NCBI GenBank assembly: GCA_001304015.1 | Contig: LJUY01000002.1 | Location: 68,299-132,298 of the forward strand | Direction: 5' to 3' | Length of the DNA: 64,000 nt | Origin: a candidate division Zixibacteria bacterium SM23_81 | GTDB lineage: Bacteria; SM23-81 | Part shown: one piece after another, positions 55,347-63,044 of the stretch | How positions within the stretch are numbered: the first letter of the stretch is position 1 | Layout: each line of letters opens with the position of its first letter | Position numbers and translations under genes: made by a program | The notes under the pieces: generated by a model | What the model was told of the DNA's origin: nothing | The model's database searches: none | What the model saw: the letters and a program-made list of their open reading frames with translations, nothing else

Positions 55347-56321
55347 TTAGGAGATCTGACCCGGCTTGAAGCTCTTGAGTTTGGCGTCGATGGATCCGAC
55401 GATGATCTTGCTCTTCATCAGAACGGGCATCTTGCGTTCGTCGGTGGTCAGCCATACCCAGATCCTGCCTTTGTGTTTAAACATCCCTCCCGCCTTCAGG
55501 ATGGGCTCTACCACGAAGCAGTCGAAGGACCCAGCCGGCACCTTTACTCGCTCCCGCCGGTGAACCTTCACTTCCAAAGGGTAGAGTTTCCGCCCGGAGT
55601 GATTGTCCACGTATAAAGGACGCCCCACCTCTAGGTCTTGAGTGCGCACGTAGTAAAGGGCTGAGAGCACATCCTGCACGTAAGGCGGCACTTCCATGTT
55701 TCCTTTGTTGGTGGTGGCGATGTGACGGATCTGGTCATAGTTGGCAAATCGATCTGCCCGATAATGGCCCTCCCTGAGGTGCTGCTCGAATTTCCAGGAG
55801 AAGATGCCTTTCACGTCGATGAAGGACTCCACCCGATCTTCCACCTTGAAGAAAGAAGAGAAGAACTTGTTAGACTTGGCCGTAGAAATAACGTGATAGC
55901 AATCCCGTTCGTTCAATTGAACGATCCGGCTAATTTCCATCACCGCCGTGCCGGCATTAACGGGACCATAGGAAATGCTGAAGACCAGCTTCTCACCCAG
56001 GCCAAAAGCATTATTTTCAATCTCCCGAAAGCCCTCAAAGGAGATGCTGTCAGGAACCGGAGTAAGCAGCTCCAGTGGCTCAACCTCCGGAGCCAGCGAA
56101 TCTGCCGGCAGAGAGTCCGCCATCAGAGTGTCGCTGTCCAAGGAATCGATCCACACCTGTTGGCCCCTGAGGGAATCCTGGGCCAAAGAATCGACTGCCT
56201 CAAAGAGGATCAGCGAGGTGTCCTGAGCTACCGGGATCTGACCATCGGTCAGGCCGGGACCCGAGGACCAGAGTGGCACAATCAACAGGATCAGTGTGCT
56301 GGTCAGTATGAGTCTCTTCAT
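55347..56321 (-). CDS. DUF3108 periplasmic protein
   Basis: 324 residues. A signal peptide (about 1-20) is followed by a low-complexity Ser/Asp/Leu-rich linker (about 45-85, with repeated DSL units such as SLDSDTLMADSLPADSL) and a DUF3108 domain from about residue 105 (FGLGEKLVFSISYGPVNAGTAVMEI to the C-terminus VWLTTDERKMPVLMKSKI). DUF3108 proteins are predicted beta-rich periplasmic or outer-membrane-associated proteins of unknown role. The DSL linker occurs in related FCB-type proteins. It opens the operon and lies 14 bp before the deoxyhypusine-synthase-like gene. Confidence 0.88.
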   Translation of the reverse strand: MKRLILTSTLILLIVPLWSSGPGLTDGQIPVAQDTSLILFEAVDSLAQDSLRGQQVWIDSLDSDTLMADSLPADSLAPEVEPLELLTPVPDSISFEGFREIENNAFGLGEKLVFSISYGPVNAGTAVMEISRIVQLNERDCYHVISTAKSNKFFSSFFKVEDRVESFIDVKGIFSWKFEQHLREGHYRADRFANYDQIRHIATTNKGNMEVPPYVQDVLSALYYVRTQDLEVGRPLYVDNHSGRKLYPLEVKVHRRERVKVPAGSFDCFVVEPILKAGGMFKHKGRIWVWLTTDERKMPVLMKSKIIVGSIDAKLKSFKPGQIS

Positions 56322-56646
56322 CCAGAATGCTCCTGGCCGCAGAGCAAGCCTGCTTCACGGATATCACGGGATACGAATCGGAACGCGGACAGCCCTTTCA
56401 TGGATACCGCGAACATTCTGGAATCTGCGGTGCGGCCATAAGGGCCTCAACGGTTAGGGCTTGTCCGATGACCACCCCCCAAATGTGAGTGCTGGTCCTC
56501 ATGACAACGAAAGCCTGAGGAAAATCCCTACCTAGAACCTCAAGATAGGCGTTTAGAGCAGGATGTCTTCCCCCTATCGGTCTGCCCAGCCAAAATGCGC
56601 GCGACGCTCTACTCTCCAATACCGTTTAGCCCGACCATCAGAAAGG
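56322..56646 (-). other. Gap with inverted repeat before the DUF3108 gene
   Basis: No confirmed gene. A 73-codon minus frame (56398-56619, TTG start) ends in protein-like sequence (YLEVLGRDFPQAFVVMR) that faintly recalls a SPOR tail; no ribosome site. An 8-base inverted repeat, CCAGAATG (minus strand 56421-56414) and CATTCTGG (56329-56322), brackets about 84 bases, and its second copy lies between the GGAG site and the DUF3108 ATG, so a hairpin could hide the start. Confidence 0.4.
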
Positions 56647-57792
56647 CTAACTGCCGGGCCATTTGACAAGTGCTGGCAAAATCCGCTCCAGCTCCCTCCT
56701 GATCTGGCGATACACTCGCTGATAGACGGGACGTGACTGGCCCATAGGATCCTCGATGTCTGCCAGATCCCCACTATCGGTGTTCAAAAAAGATGTGAGA
56801 AGATGTGTCTTGCGAGCAAATCTCCTGCCCATTCGCTCAATATGCCTGGCGTGAGAAAGGGTCATGGCCAGTATCAGATCCGATTGCCGAAGCAGATCCT
56901 TGGTGAGCCGGCGGGCGCGATGTTTGGACAGGTCAACTCCGTCCTCAGCCATAGCCACCTCTGTTGCCCAAGAAGCCGCCGGATTTCCGGCCACGGCATG
57001 GGTACCGGCAGACCGAATCTGAATATGATCGATACCTTTAGCTGAAATCATCTCCGTGAGCAATCCCTCGGCCATGGGGCTGCGACAGGTGTTTCCGGTA
57101 CAGACCAGCAGGATGTTAGCCGGTTCTGGGGATTCTGCCCCCATGGGCTTCCGAACGGCCACCACCTGTTGAATCTCCGTAAGGGTAATCCGGCCCCGAC
57201 GGATCAGAGTGGCTGGCTCTTCCCGGACGTCCAGGATAGTTGACGGAATGGCCTCGGGGGATTGACCACCGTCTAAAATCAGGTCGACGCGATCCCCTAG
57301 TTGCGCTTGAACTTCCGCGGCTGTCACAGGAGGAGGATAGCCGGCGAGGTTGGCGCTGGATGCGGTCAGGGGAACACGGGCCAAATCGAGGAGGGCCCTG
57401 ACCACTGGGCTTCCGGAAATGCGCAGGGCGATGGTAGAACCACCCCCCAACGCTTCCCCGGAAACTCTGGAAGAAGCCTCCAAGACTAAGGTCAGGCCAT
57501 CCGGCCAGAAGCGATCCATGAGGGCTTTGGCCGATGGGGGAAGTTCTCTAACAAGGGTTTTAAGCTCACGAAGATTGCGCACCAGCAAAATGAGCGGTTT
57601 GTCGGGCGACCGACCCTTGATTTCGAATACCCTTCTCACCGCTTTCCTGTCCAAGGCGTTGGCTCCCAGGCCATAAACCGTTTCTGTGGGATAGGCTACC
57701 ACACCCCCTTCCAGGATGGTACTGACAACAGGCCCGATGGCCGCCCTGGAAATACGCCGGGGGTTAATTTTCACTAACGGCACCCTCTTCAC
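56647..57792 (-). CDS. Fusion of TsaC/Sua5 (threonylcarbamoyl-AMP synthase) and YwlE-like arginine phosphatase
   Basis: 381 residues from the GTG at 57792 (GGAG 5 bases upstream; a TTG at 57813 is the other option). Residues about 10-205 are a YrdC/Sua5 domain (GGVVAYPTETVYGLG; KGRSPDKPLILLV; VPLTASSANLAG) that makes threonylcarbamoyl-AMP for tRNA t6A. Residues about 224-378 are a low-molecular-weight phosphatase with P-loop VCTGNTCRS (Cys231, Arg237) and the acid loop EDPMG (Asp348). Thr235 is the residue that makes YwlE specific for phospho-arginine instead of tyrosine. In Bacillus ywlC and ywlE are close neighbours; here they are one protein. Confidence 0.92.
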   Translation of the reverse strand: MKRVPLVKINPRRISRAAIGPVVSTILEGGVVAYPTETVYGLGANALDRKAVRRVFEIKGRSPDKPLILLVRNLRELKTLVRELPPSAKALMDRFWPDGLTLVLEASSRVSGEALGGGSTIALRISGSPVVRALLDLARVPLTASSANLAGYPPPVTAAEVQAQLGDRVDLILDGGQSPEAIPSTILDVREEPATLIRRGRITLTEIQQVVAVRKPMGAESPEPANILLVCTGNTCRSPMAEGLLTEMISAKGIDHIQIRSAGTHAVAGNPAASWATEVAMAEDGVDLSKHRARRLTKDLLRQSDLILAMTLSHARHIERMGRRFARKTHLLTSFLNTDSGDLADIEDPMGQSRPVYQRVYRQIRRELERILPALVKWPGS

Positions 57793-57846
57793 TTCTTCTC
57801 CTTGGAATTCCAAAGGGGGATATTTCTCTACAGTGTGGTCAGATTC

Positions 57847-58362
57847 TCAAGGGATGAGCTCATTGGGCACGGCGATGATGGTATATACCAACCAGGCATC
57901 ACGGTAGCCAAGGTCCTGGGCCACATTCAACAGCCCTTGGCCCTCAGCTTCCGTCTTACAATCGCCCACACGAACTTTATAATACGGTGCATCGTATTCT
58001 AAGTAAATCTCCTCTGTGAACTCAACGCGGGCCTGGGCCATAACCCGAGCAGCTTCCCGTAGGTTATCAGAGAGAAATATCTGTACGCGATACCCTTTGA
58101 TCGTGCCCGCTTCATCGGGACCAATTGGGATTTCCTGAGTTCCAAGAGCCTTCTGGTCTCTTTGGAGCATTCTTACTTGTTCCGAGCCTTCTTCTGGCTC
58201 GGTGATAACGATGGGCCTCTCCTGATCCTGAGTAAGAGGATCAAAACCTCTCTCGGCCTCAAGCAGGTCCTCTTGCTGCTTCTCCTGTAGTGGGGGCGAA
58301 GGTGTGCAGCCTAATCCCAGGCATAGAAACAAGAAGGTCGCGAACATGCACCTAAATTTCAT
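57847..58362 (-). CDS. SPOR-domain lipoprotein
   Basis: 171 residues. The N-terminus has a lipobox (LCLGLGC, lipidated Cys about 19) followed by an acidic, Glu/Gln-rich linker. Residues about 88-165 are a SPOR domain (GYRVQIFLSDNLREAARVM; YYKVRVGDCKTEAEGQ; YRDAWLVY), which binds denuded peptidoglycan at division or remodelling sites. It should be anchored to a membrane facing the periplasm. It lies 40 bp after manC and 54 bp before the TsaC fusion. Confidence 0.9.
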   Translation of the reverse strand: MKFRCMFATFLFLCLGLGCTPSPPLQEKQQEDLLEAERGFDPLTQDQERPIVITEPEEGSEQVRMLQRDQKALGTQEIPIGPDEAGTIKGYRVQIFLSDNLREAARVMAQARVEFTEEIYLEYDAPYYKVRVGDCKTEAEGQGLLNVAQDLGYRDAWLVYTIIAVPNELIP

Positions 58363-58402
58363 AGCATCAACTCCGTGGAAGGGAACTGAAATCAGCCATC
58401 TC

Positions 58403-59482
58403 TCACAAGTAGAGTTTCATATCGGGAATTTCCGCCAGCTTCTCCACCAAGTCCCGCACGTCTTGAGCTCTGCTGACGTGGACTACCAGAACGCAATTGG
58501 CCTTACGGGCCACAATCAGGTCGGAGACTCCTAAGGTGGCGATGACCCCACCGTCCTCATTGGCCAAGATGCACTCGAAGCTGTCCTTTGCCAAGCCATG
58601 ACCGATGATTACGTTCCCCTCCTGATCAGGCTTGTGAATACGCCTCATGGCCGTCCAGGTCCCCACGTCATCCCAGATAAAACCACCTTTGATGACCACC
58701 ACATTGTCGGCCTTCTCCATGATGCCGTAATCGATGGAGACGGATGGCGTCTTTCTATAGAGCTTCTCAATGGCCCGGTCCCGGTCTTTTTTGAGCTTCT
58801 TCGAGGCCACCAGCTTTAGACCGCGACTCAGATCCGGCATATGAGCGGCAATGGCCCTCAGAACGACATCTGCCTTCCAGACGAACATGCCGCTATTCCA
58901 AAGATAGCTTTTATCCAGATAGAACTTCTGTGCCATCAGCCGTGTGGGTTTTTCCTTGAACTCCTTCACCCGATAGACGACACCTCCAACCGCCGCGCTC
59001 AATTGTTCACCCACCTCGATGTATCCATACCCTGTTTCAGGACGCGTGGGGGAGATACCGAATGTAACCAGACAATCCTCCTCCTGAGCACACTGCACCG
59101 CGGTAGAGAGCGCGGCGAGGAACTTATCTCGAGGACGAATCTGATGGTCCGCGGAAAGCACCACCAGCATTGCTTGAGGATCCTTGGCTTGAAGGGTGAT
59201 GGCCGCTAGCCCAATGGCTGGAGCAGTGTTTCGGCTGCAGGGTTCCGCGATGATGTTCCTCGCTTTTAACTGAGAACATCCTTTGGCGATGGGCTTCACC
59301 AAATCCTTCCCCGTCACCACCAGAATGCGATCTTCCGGAATTAAAGGCAGGACCCTATCCACCGTTTCCTCTAACATGGTCTTTGCGCCAGTGATGGGCA
59401 ATAGCTGCTTGGGTCGATTGGCTCGACTCCATGGCCAGAAGCGCTCCCCTTTACCTCCCGCCAGAATGACCGCGTACAGCAC
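58403..59482 (-). CDS. manC: Mannose-1-phosphate guanylyltransferase
   Basis: 359 residues, the short form without a C-terminal phosphomannose isomerase domain. Nucleotide-binding ILAGGKGERFWPWSR and PKQLLPI, EPCSRNTAPAIGLAA, and the FKEKPTRLMAQKF block are all present. It makes GDP-mannose for polysaccharide or glycolipid synthesis, which agrees with the PEP-CTERM protein found 28 kb away. It is about 50 bp from iorA. Confidence 0.95.
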   Translation of the reverse strand: MLYAVILAGGKGERFWPWSRANRPKQLLPITGAKTMLEETVDRVLPLIPEDRILVVTGKDLVKPIAKGCSQLKARNIIAEPCSRNTAPAIGLAAITLQAKDPQAMLVVLSADHQIRPRDKFLAALSTAVQCAQEEDCLVTFGISPTRPETGYGYIEVGEQLSAAVGGVVYRVKEFKEKPTRLMAQKFYLDKSYLWNSGMFVWKADVVLRAIAAHMPDLSRGLKLVASKKLKKDRDRAIEKLYRKTPSVSIDYGIMEKADNVVVIKGGFIWDDVGTWTAMRRIHKPDQEGNVIIGHGLAKDSFECILANEDGGVIATLGVSDLIVARKANCVLVVHVSRAQDVRDLVEKLAEIPDMKLYL

Positions 59483-59534
59483 GATTTTCTTCCCCCTTCC
59501 CAGATTAGAGACGGCTCAAGAAGGACTTAACCCA

Positions 59535-61262
59535 TTATTTAATAGCCCTTTTCGGGCAGACCTGGAGACACAATCCGCAGCCTACGCAAAGGAACTCCTG
59601 AATTTGAGCCCGACCGTCATCCAAGCGCACCATGGCCGGACATCCCAAATCTAAACATAAACCGCAGGCGCTGCAGTCAGCCGGGTCCACTTTGAATGCC
59701 TTTTTGGCGACCCGAAATTCCTTCAACAGTACGCAAGGGCGTCGAGCGATGATCACCGAGGGCTCCCGTTGTTGGGTGGCCTTTTTGATCGCTTTGCGAG
59801 TGGCGTTCAGGTCATGAGGGTCAACCGTCAGCACATGTTTAACGCCTAGAGCCTTGCAGAGAGCTTCCAGGTCGATGTGCGCCGATGGCTCTCCCTGAAG
59901 GGTACGGCCAGTGCCGGGATGATCCTGATGTCCGGTCATAGCCGTGGTCCGATTATCCAGGATGATAACGGTGGTTGTTCCCCTGTTATACGCCACATCC
60001 AGCAGTCCGGTCATTCCAGAGTGAAGAAAGGTGGAATCTCCGATGACCGCCACCATCCGCTCGGCACCCTCCTGACCCATGGCCTTCTCCATGCCCAGGG
60101 CATTTCCGATGCTGGCTCCCATACAGACAGAGGTATCCATGGCATTGAGGGGCGGTAAAGCTCCCAGGGTATAGCAGCCGATATCTCCGGTGGCCCCGAT
60201 TTTCAGCCTCTTCAGGGTGTAGAAGAGACCTGTATGAGGGCAACCTGGACATAAAATTGGAGGTCGGGGCACGACATCACGATCCACTGGCCGCCGGCGA
60301 CGAGGCCCGAAAAAGGCCTCCCGCACCACCTCGATGCTGAGCTCCCCCTCAAGGGGAAGTCGCTCTTTACCAACTGCCTGGACGCCTGCGGAGATTAATT
60401 CCTCCTCTAGCACCGGCTCCAGCTCCTCCACCACATAGATCTTTTTCACTAGGCCGGCGAATTTCCGGACCAGCTTGCGAGGAAACGGAAAGGTAAAACC
60501 CAGCTTCAAAAAAGTGGCCTGAGGAAAGACCTCTCGGGCATATTGGTAGGCCACCCCACTGGTGACTACGCCGATCTCCGGGTACCCTCTCTCGATGCGG
60601 TTCAGGGAAGACTTCTCGGCGAAATGCTGCAACTCTTTGAGCCTTTGCTCCACAACGGTGTGCCGGAGCCGAGCGTGGATAGGAATAATCAGTCGCTTGT
60701 GGGCATCCTTTTCATAAGGCTTGCGGGCCACCCTTTTCCTTCTTCCCAGGCTGACTATGCCCTTAGAGTGGCAGACTCGCGTGGTCAGCCGGATCAGCAC
60801 CGGGGTGTCAAAACGCTCGCTAATATCCAGGGCGTGGCCCACGAAATCCTTGGCTTCCTGGCTATCGGAGGGCTCCAACATAGGGATCTTGGCAAATTTG
60901 GCATATCTTCGGTTATCCTGCTCATTCTGGGAACTGTGCATCCCAGGGTCGTCGGCGGTGATGATGACGAATCCCCCATTAACGCCCACATATGAGGAGG
61001 TGAACATCGGGTCGGCGGCAACATTAAGGCCCACGTGCTTCATGGCCACCAGAGACCGAACGCCTCCGAAGGAGGCCCCCATGGCCACTTCGAAGGCCAC
61101 CTTTTCGTTGGGCGACCACTGAGCCTGAATCTGTTTATAGAGGGCGATATTTTCCAGAATTTCGGTGCTGGGAGTGCCCGGATAGGCGGCAGCAAATGCC
61201 AGACCAGCCTCGTAGGCACCCCGGGCTACAGCCTCATTTCCCGAGAGGATGGCATTAGCCAT
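59535..61262 (-). CDS. iorA: Indolepyruvate:ferredoxin oxidoreductase alpha subunit
   Basis: 575 residues. An N-terminal pyruvate-oxidoreductase fold starts GNEAVARGAYEAG; the thiamine-diphosphate domain has CPGCPHTGLFYTL and VIGDSTFLHSGMTGLLD; two C-terminal 4Fe-4S motifs end the protein (CSACGLCLDLGCP and CVGCGLCLQVCPK). It oxidises aryl pyruvates from aromatic amino-acid breakdown to acyl-CoA with reduction of ferredoxin. The partner iorB, normally next to iorA, is absent here: the downstream gene is manC and the upstream gene purN. Confidence 0.95.
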   Translation of the reverse strand: MANAILSGNEAVARGAYEAGLAFAAAYPGTPSTEILENIALYKQIQAQWSPNEKVAFEVAMGASFGGVRSLVAMKHVGLNVAADPMFTSSYVGVNGGFVIITADDPGMHSSQNEQDNRRYAKFAKIPMLEPSDSQEAKDFVGHALDISERFDTPVLIRLTTRVCHSKGIVSLGRRKRVARKPYEKDAHKRLIIPIHARLRHTVVEQRLKELQHFAEKSSLNRIERGYPEIGVVTSGVAYQYAREVFPQATFLKLGFTFPFPRKLVRKFAGLVKKIYVVEELEPVLEEELISAGVQAVGKERLPLEGELSIEVVREAFFGPRRRRPVDRDVVPRPPILCPGCPHTGLFYTLKRLKIGATGDIGCYTLGALPPLNAMDTSVCMGASIGNALGMEKAMGQEGAERMVAVIGDSTFLHSGMTGLLDVAYNRGTTTVIILDNRTTAMTGHQDHPGTGRTLQGEPSAHIDLEALCKALGVKHVLTVDPHDLNATRKAIKKATQQREPSVIIARRPCVLLKEFRVAKKAFKVDPADCSACGLCLDLGCPAMVRLDDGRAQIQEFLCVGCGLCLQVCPKRAIK

Positions 61263-61294
61263 CTGTTTTCCCTTCGGATATCCCCGTTATTGGG

Positions 61295-61921
61295 TTATTT
61301 CGCTGGCAGGATGCGTGTTCGCCTATCATGAATACGAACCCGATGCTCGGCGAAAAGCTGGATGACCTCTTTATAGATCTGATGTTCTTGAACCAACACT
61401 CGCCTGGCTAAAATCTCAGGGGTATCGTCGTCCATGACCGGCACCACTCGTTGAGCCACGATGGGGCCATGGTCGTACTGCTCGTCTACCACGTGAACGG
61501 TCACTCCGCTGAATTTAGCTCCCGACTCGATGACTGCCTGATGTACCCGAATGCCATACATCCCCTGACCGCCAAAAGAGGGCAGCAGGGCAGGATGGAT
61601 GTTGAGCATACGATGACGGTAAGCGCTCACCACGGCGGGGCTGAGTAGCTTCATGTACCCAGCTAGGATGATCAGATCTGCTTTGTATTCTGCCAGGATT
61701 TCCAGCAGCCGAGTGTCGAATTCCTCCCGGCTATCAAACTGCTTACTGCTCAGGTGCACATCGGGAATGCCGTGCGTACGAGCCCGTTGGAGAGCCCCGG
61801 CGTCGCTGTTGTTGCTGACTACAAGGACCACCTGAGCGTCGATCTCACCGCCCTCACAGGCATCGATGATGGCCTGGAGATTGGTGCCACCTCCCGAGGC
61901 CAGCACGGCCAGTCGCAACAT
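61295..61921 (-). CDS. purN: Phosphoribosylglycinamide formyltransferase
   Basis: 208 residues. VLASGGGTNLQAIID binds the substrate; the catalytic Asn, His and Asp occur in MLNIHPALLPSF and VDEQYDHGPI. It transfers the formyl group of 10-formyl-THF to GAR in purine synthesis. The length is normal. It lies 32 bp upstream of iorA and no other pur genes are nearby. Confidence 0.96.
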   Translation of the reverse strand: MLRLAVLASGGGTNLQAIIDACEGGEIDAQVVLVVSNNSDAGALQRARTHGIPDVHLSSKQFDSREEFDTRLLEILAEYKADLIILAGYMKLLSPAVVSAYRHRMLNIHPALLPSFGGQGMYGIRVHQAVIESGAKFSGVTVHVVDEQYDHGPIVAQRVVPVMDDDTPEILARRVLVQEHQIYKEVIQLFAEHRVRIHDRRTRILPAK

Positions 61922-62240
61922 CGTTGCTCCTTGCGATCCATAAAAAGTCTTTCATGGAGGGGTCATCTTCTCGCTAACACAAGGGCTAAAGGAGCCCGCC
62001 TGTGGATGATCTAAGCTCGTCCGTCGGATTCGAAGCTTGTAACGAGACTCGAGATTCGAGATTCGTGATTCGTGAAGATCATAGTAGAAATTGGCAATGG
62101 CAGTCGGTTTTGGGGAACAGGGCAAATCTAAAATCTCAAATCTTCAAATTTCAATTTTTTTCATCGATTCTCGAATCTCGATCCACGATTCTCGAGTCTC
62201 GGATTTTCAAGGATTAACTGAAGTTCATGAATAATAACTC
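61922..62240. other. Intergenic gap holding a palindromic repeat
   Basis: No gene on either strand. Half of it is the element at 62043-62201. No purN promoter was found with confidence. Confidence 0.45.
62043..62201. repeat. 159-bp palindromic repeat element, MITE-like
   Basis: The ends are perfect 12-bp inverted repeats, CGAGACTCGAGA (62043-62054) and TCTCGAGTCTCG (62190-62201), continued by imperfect arms of about 30-38 bases built from the short units GATTCGAGA and GATTCGTGA. The middle is AT-rich with AAATCT/AAATTTC words. No target-site duplication or reading frame is seen. The layout fits a non-autonomous repeat, but a second copy is not in the window. Confidence 0.6.
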
Positions 62241-63044
62241 CTACCGCAGCATCAGGAGAAAAAGGCGGTAGATTTCCAGAAAATTAGCCCCCTGAGCCCT
62301 CACCGTCTGGGGACCGATCCGCTCCACATCGGGAACCAGCTGAGCCCGATCGGCTTGCTGGGTGCCCACGAACTCCACCTCCATCTCGATTGGTGGCGGG
62401 AGTATCAGGGGCTTGTAACGGGGCAGGTCCTTAAGTGCCTTTTGGGCTCCCACCCTCAGCAGTTGATGGACCTTTGCCTGGCTGAGGCTCTTGGCGGCCC
62501 CCCGCCCAATGGCCTTCTTGACCGTCACAGCCTGCACCGGTCCCAGGAAGGCCTTGGCCTCGGCGGCGGTCTTGTCGTCTCCGCTAACTAAAACCACGGG
62601 CACCCCGAAGTGGCCAGCCACCCGGGCGTTGATGCCGATCTCGCCGTAGGGCGTGCCGTTGAACCTCACGGCCATGACTTTTTCCTCGGAGTAGGTGTGG
62701 TCCATGCAGGCATCCTGGGTGCCCCGCATGGCGTGATACCCGATGAAGAATGCGGCGTCGAAGCCCTCTTGGATCCCCTCCATCATGCTCAGGGGCCTGT
62801 TGGACCCACCGATGAGGGCGGCCTTCTGGTGCAGATCGGGCAGCGCCAGGTTGATGGCCCCGGCGTGAGCGTCGGTGACCACGAACTCCTTGGCCCCGGC
62901 CTTGATGGCTCCCTCCACGGCGGCATTAACCTCCTGGGCCATCCAGCGCCGAGCCATCTGGTAGTCTTGCCCCTTGCGGCTGCGCTGCTCGTCGCCCACC
63001 ACGCCGGCCAGCCCCTCCATATCGGCGGAGATGAAAATCCTCAT
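62241..63044 (-). CDS. dppA: D-aminopeptidase, DppA/M55 family
   Basis: 267 residues from the ATG at 63044 (GAGGAG upstream; a longer frame reads through the ROK gene and is not real). It begins MRIFISADMEGLAGVVG, the M55 metal site, with VVTDAHAGAINL, GYHAMRG and HTYSEE further on. M55 peptidases form decamers and cleave D-amino-acid peptides, possibly in recycling of peptidoglycan. It overlaps the ROK gene stop by 4 bp, which suggests a shared role in sugar/peptide recycling, an inference. Confidence 0.93.
   Translation of the reverse strand: MRIFISADMEGLAGVVGDEQRSRKGQDYQMARRWMAQEVNAAVEGAIKAGAKEFVVTDAHAGAINLALPDLHQKAALIGGSNRPLSMMEGIQEGFDAAFFIGYHAMRGTQDACMDHTYSEEKVMAVRFNGTPYGEIGINARVAGHFGVPVVLVSGDDKTAAEAKAFLGPVQAVTVKKAIGRGAAKSLSQAKVHQLLRVGAQKALKDLPRYKPLILPPPIEMEVEFVGTQQADRAQLVPDVERIGPQTVRAQGANFLEIYRLFLLMLR

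Noticed and set aside
56398-56619. Minus-strand 73-codon frame before DUF3108, perhaps a SPOR-like tail
   Set aside because: TTG start without ribosome site and too weak a resemblance.
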